A model generated the notes under the pieces. It was given only the letters and a program-made list of their open reading frames with translations, made no database searches and was not told the DNA's origin. 64,000 nt of DNA from Gillisella vitis (GTDB taxonomy: Bacteria > Pseudomonadota > Alphaproteobacteria > Rhizobiales > Rhizobiaceae), in the NCBI GenBank assembly GCA_009744235.1, contig WPHV01000009.1, positions 1 to 64,000 on the forward strand, given 5' to 3'. Position 1 is the stretch's first letter; every line of letters starts with the position of its first letter. Shown piece by piece: positions 55,265 through 63,599 of the stretch. A program made the position numbers and the translations under genes.

Positions 55265-56722
55265 TCAGGCCAGACCGCCGATATGGAAGGTCTTCATTTC
55301 CAGATATTCCTCAATGCCGATCTGCGCGCCCTCGCGGCCAAGGCCGGATTGCTTGACGCCGCCAAACGGTGCCACTTCCGTGGAAATCGCCCCGGTATTC
55401 AGACCAATCATCCCCGCTTCCAGCGCCTCGGCCACCCGCCAGGAGCGCTTCAGGCTTTCGGTGTAGAAATAGGCGGCCAGACCAAATGGCGTGCCATTGG
55501 CAATCTCCAGCGCTTCTTCCTCGGTTTCGAACTTGAACAACGGCGCGACCGGGCCGAAAGTCTCCTCGCTGGCCAGCAACATGTCGGTTGTCGCACCGGT
55601 CAAGACCACCGGCGCCGTAAACTGCGCACCCTGCGGCAATCTGTGCGCATCGGTGATGATCTTCGCACCCTTGGAAACGGCATCCTCGACATGCTGACGG
55701 ATCTTGCCAATCGCCGCCTCGTTGATCATCGGTCCAATGGAAACGCCTTGCTCAGTTCCAGGGCCAACCTTCATGGCATTGACGCGAGCGGTCAGCTTGG
55801 CGGCAAAGGCATCGTAGACGCCTGATTGAACCAGGATGCGGTTGGCGCAGACGCAGGTCTGGCCGCCATTGCGGAATTTGCAGAGGATCGCACCTTCGAC
55901 CGCCAGATCAAGATCGGCATCGTCAAACACGATGAACGGCGCATTGCCGCCAAGCTCCAGGCTGAGCTTCTTGATCGTATCGGCGGCGCCGCGCATCAGC
56001 AGCGACCCAACCCGGGTCGAGCCGGTAAAGGAAATCTTGCGCACGACGTCATTGGCCATGATTTCATTGCCGATCTCGGTCGGCATGCCGGTGACGATAT
56101 TGATGACGCCAGCCGGAATACCAGCACGCTCGGCCAGCACACCCAGCGCCAGAGCGGAATAGGGCGTGAAATCCGAGGGCTTGATGACCACAGTGCAGCC
56201 CGCCGCCAAGGCTGGGGCCACTTTGCGGGTAATCATCGCATTGGGGAAATTCCAGGGCGTGATGATGCCGCAGACACCAACCGGCTCCTTCAGCACAACG
56301 ATGCGGCGGTCGGTGGTTGGCGAGGGAATGGTGTGGCCACCGATGCGGCGAGCCTCTTCCGCAAACCACTTGACGAAGGAGGCGCCGTAGCGGATTTCGC
56401 CGCGCGCCTCATCCAGCGGCTTGCCCTGTTCCATCGTCAGGATCAGGGCCAGATCCTCGATATGGTCGATCATCAGACCGTACCAAGCTTCCAGCAACCC
56501 AGCGCGCTCCGCATGGGTCTTTTTCTTCCAGAGCTTGAAGGCCTTTTCCGCAGCCTTGATGGCGGCGCTTGTGTCATCGCTGCCCATATCCGGCACCGTG
56601 CCGATCACCGCTTGCGTGGCGGGATCGATGACATCGATCACCTTGGCGGATGCCGCATCAACCCATTCGCCGCCAATCAGGCCCTGCTGACGCAGCAAGG
56701 TCTTGTCTTTGAGATTATGCAT
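55265..56722 (-). CDS. gabD: NAD(P)-dependent succinate-semialdehyde dehydrogenase-like aldehyde dehydrogenase
   Basis: A 485-residue aldehyde dehydrogenase. The cofactor and catalytic blocks are present: PWNFPNAMITRKVAPALAAG, FTGSTRVG, the general base Glu in LELGGNAPF and the catalytic Cys in GGQTCVCANRIL. The overall pattern (ISTEVAPFGGVKQSGLGREG) is that of GabD-type enzymes, which oxidise succinate semialdehyde from GABA breakdown. Exact aldehyde not certain; several GabD paralogues are common in rhizobia. Start at 56722 after AGGA; the 2-hydroxyacid dehydrogenase gene lies 93 bp upstream on the same strand. Confidence 0.87.
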   Translation of the reverse strand: MHNLKDKTLLRQQGLIGGEWVDAASAKVIDVIDPATQAVIGTVPDMGSDDTSAAIKAAEKAFKLWKKKTHAERAGLLEAWYGLMIDHIEDLALILTMEQGKPLDEARGEIRYGASFVKWFAEEARRIGGHTIPSPTTDRRIVVLKEPVGVCGIITPWNFPNAMITRKVAPALAAGCTVVIKPSDFTPYSALALGVLAERAGIPAGVINIVTGMPTEIGNEIMANDVVRKISFTGSTRVGSLLMRGAADTIKKLSLELGGNAPFIVFDDADLDLAVEGAILCKFRNGGQTCVCANRILVQSGVYDAFAAKLTARVNAMKVGPGTEQGVSIGPMINEAAIGKIRQHVEDAVSKGAKIITDAHRLPQGAQFTAPVVLTGATTDMLLASEETFGPVAPLFKFETEEEALEIANGTPFGLAAYFYTESLKRSWRVAEALEAGMIGLNTGAISTEVAPFGGVKQSGLGREGAQIGIEEYLEMKTFHIGGLA

Positions 56723-56815
56723 AGGAAGTCCTTGATAGAGTGAGACGAAAGGTCCGTCCTGCCGTTGAAACAAAACAACGGTCCTGCCGCAGGCACCGTT
56801 GGAGTTGGAAAATCT

Positions 56816-57742
56816 TTAATATCCGCGCTGGCGATCAACAAGGCCAATCATCTGTTTACCGGATCGATGACGACGGATATTGTCGATCACTGCCATGGCC
56901 GCCGTTTCCGGCTGGGTGACACTGGCAATATGGGGCGTGATGATCACATTCGGCTGCCGCCACAGCGGATGGTCCGATGGCAGCGGTTCCGGATCGGTAA
57001 CATCGAGAAAGGCGCTGGCGAGATGGCCGCTATCGAGCGCTGCCAGCAACGCTGCCTGATCCAGTTGCGCACCGCGCCCGGCGTGAACGAGGGACGCGCC
57101 GCGCGGAAGGCGGGCAAACAGGTCGGCATTCAGGAAATGCCGGGTCTCTGATGTCAGCGGCAAAAGACAGACGAGAATATCCGTCTGCTTCAGCAGATCT
57201 GGCAGGGTCTCTATTCCGGCATGACAGGTGACATCATCGATTTCGCGCGGCGAACGGCTCCAACCCGACAGCTGAAAGCCAAAAGGCTTCAATCGCTCCA
57301 GCGCCGCCTGCCCCAGCAGGCCCAGGCCCAGCACCGTCACCCGTTGCGAAGGCGCCTGGGATGTAATCGGCAGGGGCTGCCACTCACCTTGCTGTTGCTG
57401 ACCAATATAGGCTGGCAGCTTGCGGTGAACGGAAAGCACGGCAAGCGTGATATATTCTTGCATCATCCGCACGATTCCATCCTCGACCATTCGCACCAGC
57501 TTGACGGTATCGGGCAACCGGGCGGGATCGAACTGATCGACACCGGCGCCGATGCAAAACAGCACTTCGAGATTGGTGTAGCGCTCGATCTCCTCCGGCA
57601 TCGCCCAGGTCATCAGGTAGCGGATACCCTCAGGCTCGACCGGCGATGGCGCAACATGAAAATCCAAATCGGGCATCTCGCGTGCGAAGGCCTGCGCGAA
57701 GACCGCGCCACGCGCCGGATCTGAATTGAAAAGAAAGGCCAT
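56816..57742 (-). CDS. glyoxylate/hydroxypyruvate reductase A-like 2-hydroxyacid dehydrogenase
   Basis: A 308-residue D-isomer 2-hydroxyacid dehydrogenase of the GhrA type. NAD-binding motif [15 protein letters not shown] is central, the substrate Arg region is [10 protein letters not shown], and the catalytic Glu/His appear in [11 protein letters not shown] and ITPHIASVT. It lies upstream of the aldehyde dehydrogenase gene and may share its operon. Start at 57742 set by the family N-terminus ([12 protein letters not shown]). Confidence 0.87.
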   Translation of the reverse strand: MAFLFNSDPARGAVFAQAFAREMPDLDFHVAPSPVEPEGIRYLMTWAMPEEIERYTNLEVLFCIGAGVDQFDPARLPDTVKLVRMVEDGIVRMMQEYITLAVLSVHRKLPAYIGQQQQGEWQPLPITSQAPSQRVTVLGLGLLGQAALERLKPFGFQLSGWSRSPREIDDVTCHAGIETLPDLLKQTDILVCLLPLTSETRHFLNADLFARLPRGASLVHAGRGAQLDQAALLAALDSGHLASAFLDVTDPEPLPSDHPLWRQPNVIITPHIASVTQPETAAMAVIDNIRRHRSGKQMIGLVDRQRGY

Positions 57743-57978
57743 GATTACCCTAAAACTGGATAGTCCCATCCGGCGTCATTGACGAGGTCGGTGCGACAAA
57801 AATGAGCATTGGATGTGAACGTAACGCGCTTTTATCAGGCTAAGTGTCGCTCTTGGCGGTTTTTTCGATAAAACCTGCTGGAAATTCATGCGGTTTCAGT
57901 CGAATCTATTGCCTTGGACAGCTTTAGATAAGCATTGGCGGCCTCAGCTGCAAACCGACCCGATGCAAGGAAGACAAT

Positions 57979-58902
57979 GTGACGGTGAAAACGTCGATCC
58001 AGGTGGAATCCTTTGAACTGACGTTGACCGATATTCACGACGTCGGCATCGACCGCTTGCATGGTCTTTCCGTCGCCGTCGGCTGGCCGCACCGGACCGA
58101 GGATTGGGCTTTTCTGCTGGCAAATGGCCAAGGCGTCGCGGCCATCGACCCTATAGACCGGGTGCTGGGCTCGGCCATGTGGTTCCCCATGGACGAGAAT
58201 TTCGCCACCATCGGCATGGTGATCACCTCCCCACGCCTGCAAACGCAGGGCACAGGCCGTTGGCTGATGGATCATATCCTGGGCAATATTTCCGTCGCAC
58301 GGCTGGGGCTGAACTCCACCCGTGCGGCACGACGCCTCTATCGCAGCATCGGCTTTGCCGTCGAAGCGCCGGTCTTTCAGTGCCAGGGCGAGGCAAGGCT
58401 GCTGCCGGAAACCGTAAAGCCCGCTGACAGCTCACAGCTGCGCGCGATAAAACCCGAGGATTTGCCAGAGATCGCCACGCTGGATGAAATAGCCTTCGGT
58501 GCAAATCGCCAGCGATGGCTTGGCAACCTTCTGCCTCTGTCCGAAGGCGTGGTACTGCTGCGTGCTGGTAAAATCGTGGCTTTTGCTCTCTCCCGGCCCT
58601 TCGGGCGTGGCCATGTGGTCGGTCCGGTGGTTGCCGCCAGCGATGAAGATGCCATTGCTGTGACGCGACCTCATGTCGCACGTCATCAAGGGCGCTTCCT
58701 GCGGCTGGATACGCGGCATGGCTCCGGTGCCTTTGCGGAATTTCTGCTGGAATCCGGGCTTTCCCTGTTTGATACCGTCACCACCATGTCGCTGCGAGCG
58801 CCGTGGCCGGTCGGACCAAAAGGGGAACCCGGCGCCGATGACAAGGGCCACCCAGAGCCCGATGCCATCACTTATGGATTGGCGAGCCAGGCACTGGGTT
58901 GA
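57979..58902 (+). CDS. GNAT family N-acetyltransferase, two-domain
   Basis: A 307-residue protein. Residues about 15-140 form a GNAT domain with an acetyl-CoA loop QTQGTGRWLMDHI; about 150-290 form a second, GNAT-like (Acetyltransf_18-type) domain including EIAFGANRQRWLGNLL. This arrangement occurs in YitI-like proteins. Start is GTG at 57979 after AAGGAAG. Divergent from the 2-hydroxyacid dehydrogenase gene. Substrate unknown. Confidence 0.82.
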   Translation: MTVKTSIQVESFELTLTDIHDVGIDRLHGLSVAVGWPHRTEDWAFLLANGQGVAAIDPIDRVLGSAMWFPMDENFATIGMVITSPRLQTQGTGRWLMDHILGNISVARLGLNSTRAARRLYRSIGFAVEAPVFQCQGEARLLPETVKPADSSQLRAIKPEDLPEIATLDEIAFGANRQRWLGNLLPLSEGVVLLRAGKIVAFALSRPFGRGHVVGPVVAASDEDAIAVTRPHVARHQGRFLRLDTRHGSGAFAEFLLESGLSLFDTVTTMSLRAPWPVGPKGEPGADDKGHPEPDAITYGLASQALG

Positions 58903-58957
58903 CTAACACACCCCGACAGTCGTAAAGCGGCGCTCCCCTATCGGTTCGCAGGTGATT

Positions 58958-58975
58958 GACCGCTGCTTCGCGGTC
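58958..58975 (+). terminator. possible terminator hairpin after the acetyltransferase gene
   Basis: GACCGC-TGCTTC-GCGGTC followed by TCTCCCTT; a short GC-rich stem with a weak T tract. Confidence 0.35.
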
Positions 58976-59016
58976 TCTCCCTTGGGCTGATGCAAGACTT
59001 TTTTAACATCCATGTC

Positions 59017-59118
59017 TTACAGCGCGATGCGTCGGTGACGACATCAGCGTCACGCTGTAACATATTCAATATACTGCATAATTTTCAACCCGACCGGTTG
59101 CGGTCGGGCCGATTATGC
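59017..59118 (-). repeat. palindromic intergenic repeat, divergent copy 4 (RIME-like)
   Basis: Read on the minus strand: GCATAAT, stem (inner perfect dyad CCCGACCG-N4-CGGTCGGG, 59089-59108), ATTATGCAG, AT-rich spacer TATATTGAATATG, TTACAGCG and, 28 bases later, CGCTGTAA. The plan matches copies 1 and 2 although the inner stems differ in sequence, as expected for compensatory change or exchange of modules. Confidence 0.6.
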
Positions 59119-59174
59119 TGTAGCAGCGCCACCCCGGCATCTCACAGCCGGGCCATTCATGAGTTGCGAGTATT

Positions 59175-59648
59175 ATGCCAAGATTGACCCCTTCCGCTCC
59201 GGTATTTCATCGGAAAATCGAAACCTTTTGCGAAGTGCGGCTTGCGCCAGCGCTTGCCAAATCCGATTACCAGAATTTGCGCAGCTATATGCTCGGGCTG
59301 ATCGTTCGTCAGGCCACGCCGCCTTTGCATGGCGGCCGTCCGAACTGGAAAGAAATTGGTGCCACCTGTCTGCTCAGCGAAGAAGGCTTGGCCACTGCGC
59401 GCCGCGAAGGCCGCCATGCTTTCGAAGCCATCATGCGCTGGGTTACGCTGGCCCAGAAGGCCAAGGCTGCGCCCGCACCGGCCCCCACCCCGGTCGCCCG
59501 TCCCGCCGCTGCCAAGACCATGATCCGCCCGGTTGGCATGCGCACTGTCTCGGCCAACAGCAACCGCCGCCCGGTAGAGCGGATGCCCGCTGCAACCACC
59601 ACGACTCGCGTCGCATTTGCCCCCAAGAAGGCTGGCGTTCGCGGCTGA
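59175..59648 (+). CDS. hypothetical basic protein with Pro/Ala linker
   Basis: A 157-residue protein I do not recognise. The first 95 residues are folded-looking (KIETFCEVRLAPALAKSDYQ, then GGRPNWKEIGATCLLSEEGL), where NWKEIGATC resembles a helix-turn-helix in some rhizobial integrases and DNA-binding proteins. Residues about 96-112 are a Pro/Ala linker (APAPAPTPVARPAAAK), and the tail is strongly basic. This suggests nucleic-acid binding, which is inference only. The longer overlapping frame from 59159 looks like non-coding translation. Confidence 0.6.
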   Translation: MPRLTPSAPVFHRKIETFCEVRLAPALAKSDYQNLRSYMLGLIVRQATPPLHGGRPNWKEIGATCLLSEEGLATARREGRHAFEAIMRWVTLAQKAKAAPAPAPTPVARPAAAKTMIRPVGMRTVSANSNRRPVERMPAATTTTRVAFAPKKAGVRG

Positions 59649-59659
59649 AATGTTTACGA

Positions 59660-59680
59660 ACCGGCCCTTTTCGGGCCGGT
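59660..59680. terminator. bidirectional terminator hairpin
   Basis: ACCGGCCC-TTTTC-GGGCCGGT lies between the convergent hypothetical gene (ends 59648) and acdS (ends 59697). A strong 8-bp GC stem, without a long T tract on either strand. Confidence 0.5.
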
Positions 59681-59696
59681 CGTCTAGCTGATGGTT

Positions 59697-60710
59697 TCAG
59701 CCGTTGCGGAACGCATACCCATAGCCGTTCAGGGCCGGTGCACCGCCAAGATGGGCGTAGAGCACTTTAGAACCTTCCGGGAAATATCCCTTCTTCACCA
59801 GATCGATCATGCCCTGCATGGATTTCCCCTCATATACAGGGTCGGTGATCATTCCTTCCAGACGCCCCACAAGACGAATGGCATCCTTTGTTTCTTCCGA
59901 AGGGACGCCGTAAACCGGATAGGCGTAATCCTCGACCAGAACGATATCCTCCGGGCGCATCTCACGGCCAAGCTTAACCAGATCCGCCGTGCACTGGGCA
60001 ATCTCCAGCACTTGGGCGCGGGTTTGCTCCGGGGTGAAGGAGGCATCGATGCCAATAACATGGTCGGCGCGGCCATCCTTGGCAAAGCCAACCGCCATGC
60101 CGGCATGAGTTGAGCCGGTGACGGTGCAGACGACGATATAATCGAACGCAAATCCCAGTGCCGCTTCCTGCGCCCGGACTTCCTCTGCAAAGCCGACATA
60201 GCCCAGCCCGCCATATTTATGCACGGAGGCACCAGCCGGGATAGCATAGGGCTTGCCGCCCGCCGCCTTCACCTCTTCTATTGCCTCCTCCCAACTCCGG
60301 CGGATGCCGATATCGAACCCGTCATCGACCAGCCGCACATCCGCACCCATGATGCGTGACAGCATGATATTGCCGACCCGGTCGTAAACCGCGTCTTCAT
60401 GCGGCACCCAGGCTTCCTGTACCAGACGGCATTTGAAGCCAATCTTGGCAGCGACAGCCGCCACCATACGGGTGTGGTTGGACTGGACGCCGCCAATCGA
60501 CACCAGCGTATCGGCACCGGAGGCAATGGCGTCGGGGATGATATATTCCAGCTTGCGCAGCTTGTTGCCGCCAAAGGCCAGACCCGAATTGCAATCGTCC
60601 CGCTTGGCGTAAAGCTGAACCTTACCGCCGAGATGATCGGTCAGCCGCTCCAGCTTCTCGATCGGTGTGGGGCCGAAGGTCAGCGGGTAACGTTCAAAAG
60701 CGTCGAGCAT
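59697..60710 (-). CDS. acdS: 1-aminocyclopropane-1-carboxylate (ACC) deaminase
   Basis: PLP enzyme of 337 aa that degrades ACC, the plant ethylene precursor, to 2-oxobutyrate and ammonia. The PLP lysine is K50 (GGNKLRK). The residues that separate ACC deaminase from D-cysteine desulfhydrase are of the deaminase type: E294 in VYEGKSM and L321 in AHLGG (E295 and L322 in Pseudomonas numbering). SNHTRMVAA is the form seen in rhizobial AcdS. Divergent from an Lrp-type gene in the acdR position, its likely activator. Confidence 0.92.
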   Translation of the reverse strand: MLDAFERYPLTFGPTPIEKLERLTDHLGGKVQLYAKRDDCNSGLAFGGNKLRKLEYIIPDAIASGADTLVSIGGVQSNHTRMVAAVAAKIGFKCRLVQEAWVPHEDAVYDRVGNIMLSRIMGADVRLVDDGFDIGIRRSWEEAIEEVKAAGGKPYAIPAGASVHKYGGLGYVGFAEEVRAQEAALGFAFDYIVVCTVTGSTHAGMAVGFAKDGRADHVIGIDASFTPEQTRAQVLEIAQCTADLVKLGREMRPEDIVLVEDYAYPVYGVPSEETKDAIRLVGRLEGMITDPVYEGKSMQGMIDLVKKGYFPEGSKVLYAHLGGAPALNGYGYAFRNG

Positions 60711-60777
60711 GGCATCCTCATTGAAAATGGGGGTTGATAATGGCCGGATGCTAGACTTTTCAGTGTGAAAGGTGCTT

Positions 60778-60795
60778 TCTAAATTGCAATCTAAA
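60778..60795. promoter_or_regulatory. candidate AcdR (Lrp-type) site
   Basis: TCTAAA-TTGCAA-TCTAAA is a direct repeat around a palindromic TTGCAA in the 160-bp gap between acdS and acdR. AT-rich and centrally placed; binding by AcdR is inference. Confidence 0.35.
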
Positions 60796-60872
60796 GAAGG
60801 TTATATTTCAATTTTTCCAAAAATTATGATGCATAGGCTGATGATTAATCCCTGGAAATGGAAGATTCTTTC

Positions 60873-61337
60873 ATGAGTGAATCCCTGGATCGCATCGATC
60901 TGAAAATGATCCGTCTGTTGCAGAAAAACGGTCGCCTGACCAATGCCGAACTGGCGGAGCAGGTCTCAATCAGCCCGGCGACTTGCCACAGGCGTACCCA
61001 GAAGCTGTTTGCGCAAGGCTATCTCACCGGTGTGCGGGCCATGGTGGCACCCGCCAAGGTCAACAGGGCGGCGCTGGTCATGGTTGGTGTGGTGCTGGAC
61101 CGGTCAACACCGGACAGTTTTGCCGAGTTTGAAGCGGCGGTCGCCAAGCTGAATTTCGTGCTCGATTGCCATCTGGTGGCCGGTGATTTCGATTATTTTC
61201 TGAAAATCCGGGTCGGCGACATGGCCGATTTCAACCGCATTCACGGCAGTCAGTTGATCGCCCTGCCCGGCGTGCGGCAAACCCGAACCTTCTTCGTGAT
61301 GAAGGAAGTGGTCGATAACCGGGCGCTGGAATTCTGA
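60873..61337 (+). CDS. acdR: Lrp-type regulator AcdR of ACC deaminase
   Basis: A 154-residue Lrp/AsnC protein. Its HTH reads KMIRLLQKNGRLTNAELAEQ, VSISPATCHRRTQKLFAQGY, and the ligand domain contains DCHLVAGDFDYFLKIRV. Position, divergent to acdS, matches the known acdR-acdS arrangement, in which AcdR activates acdS in the presence of ACC. The stop at 61335-61337 directly abuts the stop of the convergent GntR gene. Confidence 0.9.
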   Translation: MSESLDRIDLKMIRLLQKNGRLTNAELAEQVSISPATCHRRTQKLFAQGYLTGVRAMVAPAKVNRAALVMVGVVLDRSTPDSFAEFEAAVAKLNFVLDCHLVAGDFDYFLKIRVGDMADFNRIHGSQLIALPGVRQTRTFFVMKEVVDNRALEF

Positions 61338-62003
61338 TTAGCCAGCATCCGCCGTGGCGCGGGCAAATGCTGCCAACACCGTGCGCTCCGAGCGGACCAG
61401 ATAAGAATCGAGAGCGGCAGCCGCCTCTTTCGCCTTGTCGGCTTCCAACAGGCCAAGGATTTCGCCATTCAGCTCCACAAAGGGCGCGTGCAGCAATTCC
61501 GGGTCGTCCAGCAGGCCAAAACTCAATCTTAGTTCCGCAGCGATTCGCGTATAAAAGTCACTGAGGCGGCTGCTGTCGGCGAGATCGACGATGGCGGCGT
61601 GAAACTGCATATTGGCGCTACCGACCCCCAGCCAGTCACGGCTATTGCGACAGGCCCGCGCGGTTTCCACCGCCGACCGCATCCGCCGGACGGCGGGATG
61701 ACCGGAAAACGCCTGTTCCAGCGCCTTGCATTCTACCAGCCGCCGCACCCTGTAGATATCGATGATCGAGGCCATGCTGGGCGTGGCGACAAACACACCG
61801 CGATTGGCCTCGTGGCGCAGCAAGCCGTCCTTGGTGAGCAGCCGAAAGGCTTCCCGCAGGGAATTGCGTGACACGTCGAGCCGGGTGCTGAGTGCTGCCT
61901 CCGACAACCGCTGGCCCGGCTTCAACTCCCCGGCGATCAGCTGATCACGGATTTTTGTCACCAGCCGCTCCGCCAGCGAAAGGCTTTCATCCTCGTCTGC
62001 CAT
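61338..62003 (-). CDS. GntR family (FCD) transcriptional regulator
   Basis: A 221-residue FadR-type regulator. The N-terminal winged helix is LVTKIRDQLIAGELKPGQRL, SEAALSTRLDVSRNSLREAF, and the FCD domain follows (IIDIYRVRRLVECKALEQAF, then MQFHAAIVDLADSSRL). The ATG at 62003 is preferred over 62129, whose extension looks non-coding. It is divergent from the NRAMP-like/LamB genes and is their probable regulator, in contrast to the LysR gene that accompanies the first LamB operon. Confidence 0.9.
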   Translation of the reverse strand: MADEDESLSLAERLVTKIRDQLIAGELKPGQRLSEAALSTRLDVSRNSLREAFRLLTKDGLLRHEANRGVFVATPSMASIIDIYRVRRLVECKALEQAFSGHPAVRRMRSAVETARACRNSRDWLGVGSANMQFHAAIVDLADSSRLSDFYTRIAAELRLSFGLLDDPELLHAPFVELNGEILGLLEADKAKEAAAALDSYLVRSERTVLAAFARATADAG

Positions 62004-62289
62004 AGGTCCCTCTTGCCCAACCGCGAACATGTTCAGCGGCTGCCATCTTTCGCCGGGACTATTGCCGATGCCCGCCGGCAGAGCAAGGCAGCGCGGAAAA
62101 CGGGGCAGACTTGCCCACACCATTGGCATGTCCTGCCGATATCGCAGGCAAGTCGCCCATGAAATAAACAGAATGATAGAACGATAAAATAAAATTGTTC
62201 AACAATATTGACGGAATTGTGAAACGTGGCAGACTAGCTGCATGGATCATCCGCAGAGGGGCGGATGACGATGACCATGGAGCCTCCCA

Positions 62290-63567
62290 ATGGCGCAGAA
62301 CCACGTCCCAGCGCGCGATACGCAGAAGATCGCCGTGACAAATAATTCAGGTCCGCAATCCCCCAAAACCCGTCGCGGCGCGCTGACAGCGGCGGTTTTC
62401 CTGATGGCAACATCGGCGATCGGGCCGGGCTTCATTACCCAGACCGCCACCTTTACCGCGACCATGGGGGCAGCCTTTGCGTTCGGCATCCTGGCCTCGA
62501 TCATCATCGACTTCGTCGTCCAGTTGAATATCTGGCGGATCGTCACACTCACCCGGATGCGCGCCTCAGATATTGCCAATGCCGCCATTCCCGGCTCCGG
62601 CTATCTGCTTGCCGTTCTGGTCATTATCGGCGGGCTGTTCTTCAATATCGGCAATATCGGCGGCACAGGCCTTGGCCTCAACGCCATGCTCGGCCTTGAC
62701 CCTAAATGGGGCGGCGCCATCAGCGCCCTGCTCTCCATTGGCATTTTCCTATCAAAGCGCGCAGGGCTGGCAATCGACCGCTTCATCATCGTCGCAGGCG
62801 TGCTGATGATCGCCCTGACGCTGTTTGTCGCCTATGTATCCGGCCCGCCACTGTTAGAGGCGCTACGCCAGACGATCCTGCCCGACACCATCAATTTTGC
62901 CACCATCACCACCATTGTCGGCGGCACGGTTGGCGGTTACATCACCTATTCCGGTGCGCATCGCCTGCTGGACAAGGGCACCGTCGGCATTGAAAATCTC
63001 GGTGCCGTCAACCGCGCCGCCCTGACCGGCATCGCCGTGACTGGCGTCATGCGTTATGTGCTGTTTTTGGCTGTGCTGGGCGTCGTCGCCAGCGGCGTGG
63101 TCATCGACATTTCCGGCAAAAGCGCCAATCCGGCCGCGCAAGCCTTCCAGAGTGCAGCCGGTAATATCGGACTTCGCCTGTTCGGCGTGATCTTCTGGGC
63201 CGCCGCCATCACCAGCGTCATCGGCGCAGCGTATACATCGGTCTCGTTCCTGACCGCCTTCAAGCAGGATATGAGCGAGCGGGCGCGCAATCTCGCCACC
63301 GTGGCATTCATCGCCATTTCGCTGTTCTTCTACATCATCATGACCACCCCGCCCGCGCAAATGCTGGTCTTCGTTGGTGGCCTGAACGGGCTGATCCTGC
63401 CCATCGGTCTATCAATTTTCATCTATGCGGCCTGGGCGCGCGCCGACCTGATGGGCGGCTATCGTTATCCGCGCTGGCTATTGATCCTCGGTGTCCTCAC
63501 CTGCGCGCTGACATGGTACATGGCTTACAAATCGGTCGGGCCAATCTTCGCCCTGCTTGGCTTGTAA
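62290..63567 (+). CDS. NRAMP-like transporter (YcsG type) without canonical metal motif
   Basis: A 425-residue membrane protein with about 11 hydrophobic segments and NRAMP/APC-like fold. The first helix reads [19 protein letters not shown]; canonical NRAMP metal transporters have DPGN here, so Asp and Asn are both absent. The TM6 region reads [13 protein letters not shown] instead of an MPH motif. It is followed after 32 bp by a LamB gene, the same pairing as Bacillus ycsG-ycsF. It probably carries an organic substrate of the LamB/Kip enzymes rather than manganese or iron; that is inference. GGAG lies 6 bases before the start at 62290. Confidence 0.85.
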   Translation: MAQNHVPARDTQKIAVTNNSGPQSPKTRRGALTAAVFLMATSAIGPGFITQTATFTATMGAAFAFGILASIIIDFVVQLNIWRIVTLTRMRASDIANAAIPGSGYLLAVLVIIGGLFFNIGNIGGTGLGLNAMLGLDPKWGGAISALLSIGIFLSKRAGLAIDRFIIVAGVLMIALTLFVAYVSGPPLLEALRQTILPDTINFATITTIVGGTVGGYITYSGAHRLLDKGTVGIENLGAVNRAALTGIAVTGVMRYVLFLAVLGVVASGVVIDISGKSANPAAQAFQSAAGNIGLRLFGVIFWAAAITSVIGAAYTSVSFLTAFKQDMSERARNLATVAFIAISLFFYIIMTTPPAQMLVFVGGLNGLILPIGLSIFIYAAWARADLMGGYRYPRWLLILGVLTCALTWYMAYKSVGPIFALLGL

Positions 63568-63599
63568 CAGCTGAAGCTTTAAACAAGGAAGGAAAGCAC

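Noticed and set aside
55826..56743. 305-aa plus-strand open frame opposite the aldehyde dehydrogenase gene
   Set aside because: Antisense frame of a GC-rich gene without family features.
59159..59770. 203-aa plus-strand frame overlapping the 157-aa hypothetical gene
   Set aside because: Crosses the terminator hairpin and the acdS end; Arg/His/Cys-rich shadow translation.
59697..60710. D-cysteine desulfhydrase
   Set aside because: E294 and L321 are of the ACC deaminase type and the gene is paired with acdR.
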